A DNA stretch of 64,000 nt from WTFV01 sp965200895 (GCA_965200895.1 CBDAVM010000001.1:372001-436000), one strand, 5' to 3'. Counted from the first letter of the stretch, positions 8,797 through 17,897 are shown. Numbers and translations are program-made. Notes: generated by a model not told the origin, from the sequence alone.

Positions 8797-9636
8797 TCAG
8801 AGCCCGAGCTGGCTCGCCATGTCGTTGAAGTCGGTGGCCACCAGATCGAAATCGGGATCCGGCGTCAGATCCCGCTCCACGTTCGGCCCGAACTCCGTCG
8901 GCCGCGGCACGTAGCCCGTGCGGAAGCCGAGGCGGGCCGAAGCACGGAGGTCTCCCTTGTGGGCCGCCACCATCATGATCTGCTCGGGGTCGAGCCCCAG
9001 CAGGTCGGCCGCCGTCAGGTAGGCCTCCGGATCGGGCTTGTAGTGCCGCGCGAGCTCCGCCGAGAGCACCGCGTCCCACGGGATCCCGGCGTTCTTCGCC
9101 ATGTTCACGAGCAGCGCGACGTTGCCGTTGGACAGCGACGCGAGCACGTAGCGCTTCCGGAGCCGGGTCAATCCTTCGACGGTGTCCGGCCACGGGGTGA
9201 GCCGGTGCCAGGCCCGGTTCAGGTGGTCCAGTTCGTCCTCGGTGAGGCTCTCGAGTCCGTACTTCGGAACCAGATCGTCCAGGATCATCCGGTGCAGGTC
9301 GTCGATCTTCGTCCACCCGAGCTCGCCGCGACGAACCCGGCCCATCGCCGGCCCGTACCCGCCCCGCCACTCGTCGGCGAACGCGGCCCAGTCCGCCTCC
9401 AGGCCCTTGGCCCGCCCCACGGCCTCACCTTCACGGGTGATGCTGGTCCGCCAGTCGACGACGGTCCCGAAGACGTCGAACGTCATCGCGCGCACACCGC
9501 GGATTCGTTCACTCAACGCCGGACGCGGCTGCACCGCTGCGAACGCGGCCGTGTGGGTGAACGCCCCGGCCACCAGCGCACCCGATCCGCTCGCCAGAAA
9601 ATCCCGCCGTCTCATCGTCTGGTGCGTCACTGCCAT
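8797..9636 (-). CDS. Tat-exported HAD-superfamily hydrolase (haloacid dehalogenase type II-like)
   Basis: The 279-residue protein starts with a twin-arginine signal, MRRRDFLASGSGALVAGAF, then a HAD fold: motif I MTFDVFGTVVDWR with the nucleophile Asp, motif II in LASLSNGN, the Lys in ARHYKPDPEAY, and a late acidic motif region MVAAHKGDLRA. This matches type II haloacid dehalogenases, but a periplasmic location is unusual for them and the substrate is uncertain. The start is the ATG at the signal, with GGAGGG just upstream. An open frame reaching to 9915 adds non-homologous residues and overlaps the divergent sigma gene promoter. Confidence 0.82.
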   Translation of the reverse strand: MAVTHQTMRRRDFLASGSGALVAGAFTHTAAFAAVQPRPALSERIRGVRAMTFDVFGTVVDWRTSITREGEAVGRAKGLEADWAAFADEWRGGYGPAMGRVRRGELGWTKIDDLHRMILDDLVPKYGLESLTEDELDHLNRAWHRLTPWPDTVEGLTRLRKRYVLASLSNGNVALLVNMAKNAGIPWDAVLSAELARHYKPDPEAYLTAADLLGLDPEQIMMVAAHKGDLRASARLGFRTGYVPRPTEFGPNVERDLTPDPDFDLVATDFNDMASQLGL

Positions 9637-9721
9637 CGAAGCCCTCCTGCATCCCGACCCGTCCTCAGCGTATCGTTCCGGCACCTGCCGTGTCCACGAA
9701 GAACGGCCACGGCGCTTCGGA

Positions 9722-9727
9722 TAGAAT
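9722..9727 (+). promoter_or_regulatory. Possible -10 element of the sigma/anti-sigma gene
   Basis: TAGAAT lies about 15 bases before the ATGATG start. No convincing -35 was found. If used, the mRNA leader would be very short. Confidence 0.3.
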
Positions 9728-9742
9728 CGTGGTCGCTTCGAG

Positions 9743-11722
9743 ATGATGCATCCCCCAGCGGGCCAACGCTCCGTGAGACGGCCGTCACCGCGCAACAGCG
9801 ATCCCACGGCGCGCCTCGACGCCGGGACGCTGGCTGCGCTGTACGACCGGCACGCCCGCGCGATGTACTCCCTGGCGATGCGGATCACCGGTGAGCCGGC
9901 GACGGCGGAAGGCATCGTCCGGGCGGTGTTCGCCGCGGCCTGGTCGGAGGCCGCGCGCCGTCCCGCAAGAACCGCACCGGACGTTCACCGGCTGCTCTCG
10001 ACCGTCCGTGTCGGCGCCATCAAGGCGGTGCGCGCGGGCGGCGACGCGGCGGCCCCGGTCGTGGAAACGGCCGGAGACGACGCTGCGGCCGGCCCGCAGG
10101 CGCGGGACATCGCGACGCTGTACCCTCCCGACCCCGCTCAGAATCAGGTTGCCGACGCGAGCAGCGCCGAGGACGCTCCCCGACTGCGGGCGGATTTCCG
10201 CCGACTGCCTCCGCTGGAGCGGCTCGCCATCGAGCTGGCGTACTTCGAGGGCCTGACCCTCTCCCAGATCGCAGCTCGGCTCGAGCAGACCCCGGCGGCA
10301 GCCAATGCACGCATCCGAAACGGCCTGCAACGTCTCGCGGGCAGCCCGGGTCCTCGGCGCACGAGCGAGCCGCGGCATGACATCCCGCCGAGCCGCGACC
10401 TGGCATGCCTCTATGCGCTGGGGGCGCTCAATGCGAGCGAGCGGGCGGCGTTCGACGCCCATCTCGAGATGCACCGTGAATCCGTGGACGAGGTGCTTTC
10501 CCTGCTGCCCGTCACGCGACGCCTGGCATGGACGACGACACCGCACGAGTTGCCGTTCGGACTGCGTGACCGGGTCATCGAGAGCGTGACCGGCGCGCCG
10601 CTTCCGCATCGAGCGGCGGAGGATACCTCCGAATCGCCCTCGGCGGACGATGGCGCCGACGCCGAGCCGGAAACACTGCACGGTCCGGTACCCGTGGACG
10701 ACCGCGCCGGCGCCGAACCGGAACCATTGCACGGTCCGGTACCCGTGGATGATGGCGCCGACGCCGGGCCGGAAACACTGCACGGTCCGGTACCCGTGGA
10801 CGACCGCGCCGAGTTGGCGGCGGCCAGCGCCGGATCCGCAGTCGGAGACGGCGGCCGGGCACCCGGGCGCGGCCCGGAACCGATGGGCGTCAGCGATGCC
10901 GTCGAGCCGCCGGACGCCGGCGACCCCGCCGAGCCGGCCACACCGGGTGACGGCCCGAGCGCCTCGGACGCTGGCGACCGCGTCGCGGGCTACGGACCAG
11001 CCGCCCACGGACCTGTCGCCCACACCGGCGAACCGCCCCCCGCTGTCGAGCCGGGAACGGAATCCGCCCCGACTCCGTTCCCGAAGGAGCCGACTTCACC
11101 GATGCAGCAGGCGACCCCGTCCAGGCAGGAGAAAACGCCGAGCGGCCAGCCGCCCGCGCCGACCCGGCGGCACAGGGGCGGGCGCTGGGCGTTGGTGTTG
11201 GCCGCGGCAAGTCTCGTCGTTGCCGTCGGGTTCGGCGTGATCGCGGCCCGGCAGACCAACCTGGCCACAGCGCTGCAGGAGAACCTGGACGCAGCAAATA
11301 CCCAGGCCCGCATCGCAGAGCTGGAGACGGCGGCCGCGCAACGGACCTCCGACGAGCTCCGGGCAGGAGCTGACGTCCTGACCGCGGCCGACGTGCAGCC
11401 GCTGGATCTGGAAGGCCAGCCGCCAGCTCCCGACGCGCGTGGACGCCTGTACTGGAGTGCGAGCCAGGGCAGCGTGTTCACGACGACCGGGCTGCCGCCG
11501 GCGCCTCCGGGACGAGTCTACCAGCTCTGGCTCATCCCCGAGGCGACGCCCCTGCGGGCGGCATTGCTGTCCGTCGACGCCGAAGGTCGGGCGCTGGCCA
11601 CCGTCACTCCGCCCGAGGACGTCAACGAACCGGTACCCCTGGCGGTCACGCTCGAGCCCGCAGGGGGCTCCGCGACCCCTACCGGAGACGTCTACCTGCT
11701 CGGCCAGCCTGACCGGCCCTAG
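9743..11722 (+). CDS. ECF-type sigma factor fused to an RskA-type membrane anti-sigma factor
   Basis: One 659-residue frame holds two normally separate partners. Residues about 28-100 resemble sigma region 2 (LAALYDRHARAMYSLAMRI), but the usual DAEDVVQE core reads TAEGIVRA. Residues 150-200 are a good sigma region 4 (RRLPPLERLAIELAYFEG, then LTLSQIAARLEQTP). Residues 217-285 match the cytosolic anti-sigma domain (ACLYALGALNASERAAFDAH) without zinc-binding Cys. A long Pro/Ala/Asp-rich linker with three 17-residue repeats follows. Then come one membrane helix at about 482-503, a coiled segment, and an extracytoplasmic RskA/anti-sigma-K C-terminal domain (RVYQLWLIPEATP). No internal stop or frameshift separates the halves. 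It may act as a membrane-tethered sigma released by proteolysis; that is inference. Confidence 0.8.
   Translation: MMHPPAGQRSVRRPSPRNSDPTARLDAGTLAALYDRHARAMYSLAMRITGEPATAEGIVRAVFAAAWSEAARRPARTAPDVHRLLSTVRVGAIKAVRAGGDAAAPVVETAGDDAAAGPQARDIATLYPPDPAQNQVADASSAEDAPRLRADFRRLPPLERLAIELAYFEGLTLSQIAARLEQTPAAANARIRNGLQRLAGSPGPRRTSEPRHDIPPSRDLACLYALGALNASERAAFDAHLEMHRESVDEVLSLLPVTRRLAWTTTPHELPFGLRDRVIESVTGAPLPHRAAEDTSESPSADDGADAEPETLHGPVPVDDRAGAEPEPLHGPVPVDDGADAGPETLHGPVPVDDRAELAAASAGSAVGDGGRAPGRGPEPMGVSDAVEPPDAGDPAEPATPGDGPSASDAGDRVAGYGPAAHGPVAHTGEPPPAVEPGTESAPTPFPKEPTSPMQQATPSRQEKTPSGQPPAPTRRHRGGRWALVLAAASLVVAVGFGVIAARQTNLATALQENLDAANTQARIAELETAAAQRTSDELRAGADVLTAADVQPLDLEGQPPAPDARGRLYWSASQGSVFTTTGLPPAPPGRVYQLWLIPEATPLRAALLSVDAEGRALATVTPPEDVNEPVPLAVTLEPAGGSATPTGDVYLLGQPDRP
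10646..10798 (+). repeat. Three 51-base tandem repeats in the sigma/anti-sigma linker
   Basis: Copies at 10646, 10697 and 10748 encode a 17-residue unit of the form DDGADAEPETLHGPVPV. The shared core CACGGTCCGGTACCCGTG recurs with a period of exactly 51 bases. Copies 1 and 3 are nearly identical, and copy 2 differs at a few positions. The unit length keeps the frame. The repeat makes an acidic, extended linker. Confidence 0.9.
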
Positions 11723-11907
11723 CGCCCCGAACCGGCCCTGGCGCCCGAACCGGCCCTGGCGCCCCGAAACGGCCTGACCGGCCCTGGCGCCCCGAAACGG
11801 CCCTGGCGCCCCGAAACGGCCTGACCGGCCCTGGCGCCCCGAAACGGCCCTGGCGCCCCGAAACGGCCTGACCGGCCCTGGCGCCCCGAAACGGCCTGAC
11901 CGGCCCT
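11721..11907. repeat. Tandem array of 18-, 19- and 28-base units
   Basis: Eight units follow the TAG stop of the sigma/anti-sigma gene; the stop itself lies at the edge of the first unit. Short units read GGCGCCCCGAAACGGCCCT. Long units add TGACCGGCC. The order is 19-18-28-19-28-19-28-28. The array runs directly into dispersed repeat copy B, whose left end (CCCCGAAAACGCC) resembles the unit, so the array may have grown from that end. Confidence 0.88.
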
Positions 11908-11911
11908 GGCG

Positions 11912-12010
11912 CCCCGAAAACGCCTCGCAGGCTCGGCGTTTCGGCACATCCCCCCGCTCCGTGACCTTGCGCCGCAGCACTTCGCTTCGCTGCGTCTGCG
12001 GCGCAAGCTC
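11912..12010 (-). repeat. Dispersed 3' repeat, copy B
   Basis: Read on the minus strand, this element begins about 20 bases after the stop of the PIG-L gene. It has a perfect 12-base outer stem CTTGCGCCGCAG / CTGCGGCGCAAG (11966-11977 and 11996-12007) and a terminator-like inner stem GAAACGCC / GGCGTTTTC. It is clearly homologous to copy A at 2984 and copy C at 23755. Confidence 0.82.
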
Positions 12011-12029
12011 CTGGCCGACCGCTCCTGCG

Positions 12030-14699
12030 CTACGGCTGCCGCTCGCCCGCTCCCAGGCTGAGCAGGTTGGCCAGGAGCGCGTACGCGCCGGTCGTGCCCG
12101 CCGGAAGCTGCCGCCAGAGACCGAGCCCGACGTAGATCCAGCGTCCGCGACCCGGCTGTGCTTCCACCAGCGCTCCCCGCTTGAGACCGGGGTTGTACTC
12201 GAAGGTATCCTCCAGCTCGACCAGGTCGGCGTAGCGCCCGTCGCGCTCGCCCAGGAAGTACAGCCCGCGCTCCTGCACCCATTGTTCCCAGGTGACCGGG
12301 CCGATCGGATTGGGCCAGGCGAAGACGGGATGATCGTTGGCGAGGACGCGGATGGGCGCCGCCTCGTCGGTGACCCGGTTGCGGCTGACCCTGGCGGGAT
12401 ACGGGCCGTACTGCGCCTGGTTGAACTCGAACTTGTTGTACTGCACGATGACCGTCCCGCCACTGTCCACGTACTCCAGCAGGCGATCGTTGTTCGCGCG
12501 CAGATCCTGGCGCCGCTCGTAGGCCCGTACGCCGGTGACTATCACGTCGAAGCGAGACAGGTCGCCCCACGCCAGGTCGTCGGCGTCGATGAACTCGAGT
12601 TGCGCTCCAAGCTGCTCGATCGCCGGGGGCACGGCGTCGCCGACACCCTCGATGTAGCCGACCTTCAGATCCGGAGCGATGGCGACGTCGATGACCTTGA
12701 ATGTGCCGGTAGCGGGCCGACCGATGTGCCTCCGCTCGATGTGCGGATACTCGATCACCTGGTAGCCGTGGTCGAACCTCTCGCCCGCGTGCTCGACCGC
12801 CGCGCCCACGACGTACTCCCCGGCCGCGGCTCCATCCGCCGACACGCTGAAACGCACGGTCCGGGACTCGTCCTCACGCGACAGCCGCACCGGCGCCGCG
12901 GCTGGCGTCGCGCTCCATCCCGGAGGCAGATCCAGGACGACGGAGCCCGCCGCCGCATCCGGTCCGGTGTTGGTGACCGTAACGCGAACCTCGCGCGCCG
13001 GGCCGGAACGCGCCGGGATGATCGCGATGTCCGGGGTCATGGAGACGGCGAACCGCGGGACGACCTGCAGGTCCATCCGCTTCTCGCCCGTGAATATGTC
13101 GTCGACGTAGCGGTAACGGACGGACCTGTCCACGACGACGCCGACCCCGTCCAGCTCGACATCGAAAATCGCCCGGAACGGCGTCGGCCGGAACGGGAGC
13201 CCGAACGGCACGTCCGGATCGAACACGTAGCGGTCGGCCCCCTCGACGTGGCTCCAGTGGATGCCGGTCGGCCCGGCGTCGGCCGGAATCCGGGCGTTGC
13301 GCTCGCAGACGTACACGCCGGCGGGCCCGAGCGACGCCGCATCGCAGACGGCGTCGCCGTCGAATCCGTACAGGCGGGCCCCGCGGACGACGGCGTCCGC
13401 TGCACCGTGATTGGCGGCCCGCAGTTCCACATCGATCCGCTGGCCGGGAGTCACCACACCGTCGTCCGCGAACGCATCGAGCTGCAGCCCGTAGGCCAGC
13501 ACGGCGGCGCGCTCGAACTGCCGCTCCTTGGTTTCCAGGCGGAAATCGATCTCCCGCCGCGCCTCGGCAGAGAGCTCGAGGTCCGGAAGACTCGCCCGGA
13601 GGTCACGCACCGTGCCGAGGCCGGCTGTCACCGGCCCGCGGGCACCGGCCATTCCCCGGGCCTCGAACCCCTCGAGCGCCGCCCGTGCATGATGCGCCAG
13701 CTCGGCCAGGGCGTCCTCGAGCGCAGCCGGCGGATTCTCGCCGGCGAAGCGGACGAGGCCTTCGAGGGAGGTGTCCACGCCGTCGAACAAGGAGATGTCT
13801 TCCGCCGCCGAGTGCCCCACAATGGTCGTCTCGGCGAGGCGGTAGCGCCCACCGGCCGCACCGGACGGCAGCGCGACGAGTTGCGACATGCCCTGACACT
13901 TGTGCATGCCGCGCGCGCGGCTCCCGATCTCCGCGTAGGTGGCGCCGAGCAACGGGTCGTAGCCGGCGAGGTCAATCGTGGTCACCCCCGGGTCGGCCGT
14001 CGACCGGAACCGGAATCCCGGCGGGCCGGCTCCCATGCCGAAGGGGAATCCGACCCGGAAGTAGAACTTCCGCGCCTGCCAGGGCGCCAACCCCTCGGCG
14101 ATCTGCTCGGGGAAACGGTCCGGGTCGGCGGCCGCGCGCCAGGCCTCCTGCGCGAGCACTGCCGACGCCTGGTGATGCTGGCCCCCGCCGCGCCCCCCCG
14201 GGGACATGGCGGACACGACATCGGGACGGATGATGCGGATCATCCGGACAAAGTCGCCCAGGATCTCCTCCCGGCCCCAACGCTCGAAGGTCTCCTCGAC
14301 GCTGAACGAGTACCCGAAGTCGACGGCGCGGCTGAAGTACTGCTCGGCGCCGTCCAGGCGGTGCGCGGCGTGCAGCTCCTCGGTCCGCAGCACCGCCAGG
14401 GCATCGAACAGCTCGGCGCCGATCTCGTTCTGGCCGCCGTCGCCGCGCGTCGCCGACAGCAGGACGGTCCGGTGGCCCTTCCCCTTGGACATCAGCGCCA
14501 GGAGCGCGTTGTTCTCGTCGTCGGGATGGGCCGTGATCATCATGAAGGCGCCGGTGCTGTTGAGCTGGCGCAGGGCGAATCCGAGCGCCGAGCGCCCCTC
14601 GCCGACCGCCAGCGGCTGGGCAGCGGTAACCGCCGCGGAATCGCCGGCGCCGACCAGGATCGCCACGGCAAGCGCGGCTGCTGTTCCATGGGTATGCAT
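12030..14699 (-). CDS. Secreted PIG-L family deacetylase, large
   Basis: The 889-residue protein starts with a signal peptide (hydrophobic to about residue 28) and carries the PIG-L zinc motif TAHPDDE at 56-62. A second zinc His is likely in GGGQHHQAS near 183. PIG-L enzymes remove N-acetyl groups from amino sugars. The C-terminal half holds an Ig-like NEW3-type region (VTVTNTGPDAAAGSVVLDLP) and a Rossmann or ThuA-like end (FDVIVTGVRAYERR). Cytosolic BshB deacetylases are only about 230 residues, so this exported form probably acts on external sugars even though it follows bshA on the same strand. GGAGG precedes the ATG. Confidence 0.85.
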   Translation of the reverse strand: MHTHGTAAALAVAILVGAGDSAAVTAAQPLAVGEGRSALGFALRQLNSTGAFMMITAHPDDENNALLALMSKGKGHRTVLLSATRGDGGQNEIGAELFDALAVLRTEELHAAHRLDGAEQYFSRAVDFGYSFSVEETFERWGREEILGDFVRMIRIIRPDVVSAMSPGGRGGGQHHQASAVLAQEAWRAAADPDRFPEQIAEGLAPWQARKFYFRVGFPFGMGAGPPGFRFRSTADPGVTTIDLAGYDPLLGATYAEIGSRARGMHKCQGMSQLVALPSGAAGGRYRLAETTIVGHSAAEDISLFDGVDTSLEGLVRFAGENPPAALEDALAELAHHARAALEGFEARGMAGARGPVTAGLGTVRDLRASLPDLELSAEARREIDFRLETKERQFERAAVLAYGLQLDAFADDGVVTPGQRIDVELRAANHGAADAVVRGARLYGFDGDAVCDAASLGPAGVYVCERNARIPADAGPTGIHWSHVEGADRYVFDPDVPFGLPFRPTPFRAIFDVELDGVGVVVDRSVRYRYVDDIFTGEKRMDLQVVPRFAVSMTPDIAIIPARSGPAREVRVTVTNTGPDAAAGSVVLDLPPGWSATPAAAPVRLSREDESRTVRFSVSADGAAAGEYVVGAAVEHAGERFDHGYQVIEYPHIERRHIGRPATGTFKVIDVAIAPDLKVGYIEGVGDAVPPAIEQLGAQLEFIDADDLAWGDLSRFDVIVTGVRAYERRQDLRANNDRLLEYVDSGGTVIVQYNKFEFNQAQYGPYPARVSRNRVTDEAAPIRVLANDHPVFAWPNPIGPVTWEQWVQERGLYFLGERDGRYADLVELEDTFEYNPGLKRGALVEAQPGRGRWIYVGLGLWRQLPAGTTGAYALLANLLSLGAGERQP

Positions 14700-14781
14700 G
14701 ATGCCCTCCAGTATACCGGCCGGTCCGGGGGCGAAGACCCCGCCGGCCGGGCCTGTCTTGTATCGACGGCGGCGCAGCGCG

Positions 14782-15978
14782 TCACGCTCCGGCGCGAGGT
14801 TGCGCCGGGACCGCCGCGCCGTCCCGCAGCGCCGGCGCGTCCCGCTCGAGCACCGCCCGGTAGAAAGCCTCGTAGCGCGGCACGACCTCGTCGGCGCAGA
14901 AGCGATCCTGCACGGCCCGCCAGCCGCCGGCTGCCATGCGGCGGTGCAGCGCAGGATCGGTCAGCAGTCGGACGGCGCACTCGGTCATGCCGTCGAGGTC
15001 ATCGGGGTCGCGGAGGAAGCCGGATTCGCCGTCCGTGATCACTTCGGGGAGTCCGCCCACCCGCGAGGCGACGACCGGAACTTCGCATGCCATGGCCTCG
15101 AGCGCTGCGACGCCGAAGCTCTCCTGCGCAGACGGCAACAGGCAGAGGTCGGCAATCGACAGCAGGGGCACGACGAGCTCCTGCTCGCCCAGCGGCTCGA
15201 CATCGCCGGCCAACCCGAGTTCGCGCGCGCGGCGGCAGGCCATGGACAGCTCGGGACCGTCGCCCACCAGCAGCAGGCGCGCCGGCACCTGCTCGCGAAT
15301 GCGGCGGAAAAGCTCCACCACCACGCCGGCCCGCTTGACCGGCCTGAAGTTCGAGACGTGAATCACCAGCTTCGTGTCGGCCCCGCCGCTCCGGTAGCGC
15401 GTCGCGAGGCCTGCATCGGCGATCCGCCGGTGGTCCCGACAATCCAGAAAGTTGGGAATGACCTCGATTCGCGCGCGCACCGGCAGTTGACGATAGGTGT
15501 CGTCCCGCAGGCTGCCGGAAACGGCCGTGACGCCGTCCGACTGGTCGATGGAGAACGCGACCGTCTCCAGGTAGGACGCATCGCTCCCGATCAGCGTGAC
15601 GTCGGTGCCGTGCAGCGTCGTGATGACGCTCGGGGCGTGGCCGTCCCCGGAGGCGGCCAGGATCTGGCGGGCGAGATAGGCTGCTGTCGCATGCGGTACC
15701 GCGTAGTGCGCGTGAATGATGTCGAGCCGTCCCTCGCGGCTCACCTCGACGATCTTGTTGGCCAGCGTCAGCAGGTACTGCGGCTCGCGGAACAGTGGAT
15801 AGCCGGGGGTCCGGACGGCGTGGAACGCCAGTCCCGCCTGGAAATCACCCAGCCGCACCGGCGGTTCGCTGCTGATGAGCCGAACTTCGTGGCCGCGCCG
15901 TGCGAGCCCCTTGGCAAGCTCGGTGGCGACGATGCCGCTGCCGCCGACCGACGCGTAGCAGACGATGCCGATGTTCAT
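14782..15978 (-). CDS. bshA: N-acetyl-alpha-D-glucosaminyl L-malate synthase
   Basis: BshA joins UDP-GlcNAc and L-malate, the first step of bacillithiol synthesis. The 398-residue GT4 glycosyltransferase begins MNIGIVCYASVGGSGIVATE and contains HAHYAVPHATAAYLA, TTLHGTDVTLIGSD, VIPNFLD, HVSNFRPVKR and QESFGVAALEAMACEVPVV, all close to known BshA. The start is the ATG at 15978; frame further upstream has no similarity. It lies 82 bases upstream of the PIG-L gene on the same strand. BshB- and BshC-like genes are not in the window. Confidence 0.88.
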   Translation of the reverse strand: MNIGIVCYASVGGSGIVATELAKGLARRGHEVRLISSEPPVRLGDFQAGLAFHAVRTPGYPLFREPQYLLTLANKIVEVSREGRLDIIHAHYAVPHATAAYLARQILAASGDGHAPSVITTLHGTDVTLIGSDASYLETVAFSIDQSDGVTAVSGSLRDDTYRQLPVRARIEVIPNFLDCRDHRRIADAGLATRYRSGGADTKLVIHVSNFRPVKRAGVVVELFRRIREQVPARLLLVGDGPELSMACRRARELGLAGDVEPLGEQELVVPLLSIADLCLLPSAQESFGVAALEAMACEVPVVASRVGGLPEVITDGESGFLRDPDDLDGMTECAVRLLTDPALHRRMAAGGWRAVQDRFCADEVVPRYEAFYRAVLERDAPALRDGAAVPAQPRAGA

Positions 15979-16247
15979 GAAGCGCGACCTTACAGTGGGC
16001 TGTCCTGCGCCGGTCTCCCGGCCCGACGTCTGAAGGCAGTAGACGATTACCGCAGCCGTAACGTTGCGGTACCGCCGGACGAGCGGCCGGCGGGGCCATT
16101 CTACTGCGCAGCGCACGCCGCCCTCGGATCGGGTAATCGGCGTCCCGGACTCCGACGGCCACCGCTCCGGCCGGCGCGATAGACTTGCGCAGTAGGGTTC
16201 GGCGCCGGCCGGCACGCGTACTGCAGGGGACCGGGCGGAACAGCACG

Positions 16248-16841
16248 ATGATGAGACGCAGGATCATTCTTGTGACAGGGGCGGCGCTGGCGCTGCTGCT
16301 GGCCGCGGTCGGCGTACCGGCGCAGTCGCTGGTCGAGATCGCCAGGCAGGAGAAGACCCGGCGCGCCGCCATCGCGCCCGAGGACCGTTCGCGGGTCTAT
16401 ACGAACGACGATCTGCGCGGCAGCGGCGGACTGACCATCGGGGTTCTTCCGGCGACGCCCGCGCGGGAGGCGGACGCCGGTTCCGGGCGCGCCGGGCACG
16501 GGGTCGGCCGGCGCGGCGGGGGGGAGGCCGACGCCGACTCGGATACCGGCGACTTGCTCGACGAGAACGGCTGGCGCGCGCGCATGACGACGGCTCAGGA
16601 AGCGCAGGCGCGCACCGAGCTGCTGGCGGCGGCCCTCCAGAACCGGGCGGATGGACTGTGGGCACAGTTCACGGCGCTGGACGACCCCGCCCGGCGCGGG
16701 GTCGTGGAGCGACAGCGGACCGATGCGCTGGCCGAGCTCGAGCGCACGCGGGCGGAGGTCGAACGGTTGGGACAGGAAATCCGCGACATCCAGGAGGAGG
16801 CGCGCCGGGCCGGCGTGCCGCCGGGCTGGCTGCGCCAGTGA
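16248..16841 (+). CDS. Secreted coiled-coil protein of unknown function
   Basis: From the ATGATG at 16248 the protein has 197 residues. It has a signal peptide (RRRIILVTGAALALLLAAVG), then SLVEIARQEKTRRAAI and RVYTNDDLRG, an acidic Gly-rich linker, and a C-terminal charged helix (residues about 125-190) likely to form a coiled coil. I know similar exported proteins with a RVYTNDDL-type motif in high-GC bacteria but no function. It is divergent from bshA, with TAGACT about 70 bases upstream as a possible -10. Confidence 0.6.
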   Translation: MMRRRIILVTGAALALLLAAVGVPAQSLVEIARQEKTRRAAIAPEDRSRVYTNDDLRGSGGLTIGVLPATPAREADAGSGRAGHGVGRRGGGEADADSDTGDLLDENGWRARMTTAQEAQARTELLAAALQNRADGLWAQFTALDDPARRGVVERQRTDALAELERTRAEVERLGQEIRDIQEEARRAGVPPGWLRQ

Positions 16842-17182
16842 CGGCCTGGTCGAAGATCGGCCATGGCCCACGGGCCGGTCGTGCGAGCTGTGGCCGCCAT
16901 ACGCGCTCCGCCGACGGCGGGCCCGCCGGGAGGCCGCCGGACCGGCTCCGGCCGGGTGCAGCGTATGCTCCGCCTATAATCGTCAACCCGGGTTGTCGGA
17001 CGCCGCGCCGAATCGTCACCGATCCACCGCGGGAGGAGTGCGGAGGCGCGCCGGATCGGCACGTTCACGGGTGACGAACAGCCGCAACGACTTCAGCAAG
17101 TCGTACGCGGCGTCCAAGTGACCACCGTTTCGCAGACGCGCGGCAAATCCAGTTCGGCGGCGGACAGAGTGGAGAGTCAGAC
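16842..17182 (+). other. 341-base intergenic region with a -10-like TATAAT
   Basis: No protein similarity was recognised here. A consensus TATAAT lies at 16975-16980 without a clear -35, followed by the palindrome AACCCGGGTT. GTGGAG lies about 10 bases before the next ATG. It probably holds the promoter and leader of the racemase-like gene. Confidence 0.4.
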
Positions 17183-17854
17183 ATGGCCCAGCAGCGACGC
17201 TACCGGATCGGCGCGATCCACGCGCTGATGAACGCGATCCCGACCACCCAGACCGCCTTCGACCGCAACTGGTCGGCGGCGGACGTCGCCCATCTGCTCG
17301 ACGGCTCGCTCTACCTCGACCGCAGCCGCGGCAGCGCCGATGACACCGAACTCGGCGCCCGCATCAGCCGGCTGGTGCAGTACAGCGCGGCGACCGGGGC
17401 CGAGGCGATCCTGGTCACCGGCTCGTTCTTCGGCGACATGACGAAGCGGGCGCGCGAGGGCATGGACATCCCGGTGATGACCTCGTTCGACGGCATCGTC
17501 GAGCGGGCGTTCGCCCTCGACCGGCCGCTGCACGTGCTGTCGACGGCGCCGGACTCGTCCACGCTGCTCGCGGCCGAGATCGAGGCGGAGACGGCCCGGC
17601 GGTCGCATCCGCTGTCGATCACCCGCTCGGCAGTGGCCGGCGCTCTCGACGCGCTGGTCGGCGGCGACCCCGAACGCCACGACGAGCTCGTGCTGGAGGC
17701 AGTGCGGGCCATCGACGACGGGACGGCCATCCTGTTCGCGCAGTTCTCGATGGAGCGCATCCTGCCCGCCAGCGCCGCCGCGCACCCGGCGCCGGTGGTG
17801 GGACCGGCCACCGAGGGCGTCCTGCGTCTGCGGGAACTGCTGACCGGCCGGTGA
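17183..17854 (+). CDS. Asp/Glu racemase-superfamily-like protein
   Basis: The 223-residue protein has the alternating beta-alpha pattern of the Asp/Glu/hydantoin racemase superfamily: RYRIGAIHALMNAIPTTQ at the start, then AEAILVTGSFFGD in the first active-site region and VMTSFDGIVERAFALD. The usual catalytic Cys pair is not evident (GSFFGD and QFSMERILP replace it), so it may not be a racemase. Function remains open. It ends 43 bases from the convergent M49 peptidase gene. Confidence 0.55.
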   Translation: MAQQRRYRIGAIHALMNAIPTTQTAFDRNWSAADVAHLLDGSLYLDRSRGSADDTELGARISRLVQYSAATGAEAILVTGSFFGDMTKRAREGMDIPVMTSFDGIVERAFALDRPLHVLSTAPDSSTLLAAEIEAETARRSHPLSITRSAVAGALDALVGGDPERHDELVLEAVRAIDDGTAILFAQFSMERILPASAAAHPAPVVGPATEGVLRLRELLTGR

Positions 17855-17897
17855 TGTCGATCCCGGCGCGCCCATGACGGTGGTGACCGTTCCCCAC

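Noticed and set aside
11721..11907. CRISPR array
   Set aside because: Units are contiguous without unique spacers, and no cas genes are present.
12030..14699. BshB assignment for the PIG-L protein
   Set aside because: It has a signal peptide and 889 residues, while BshB is cytosolic and about 230 residues.
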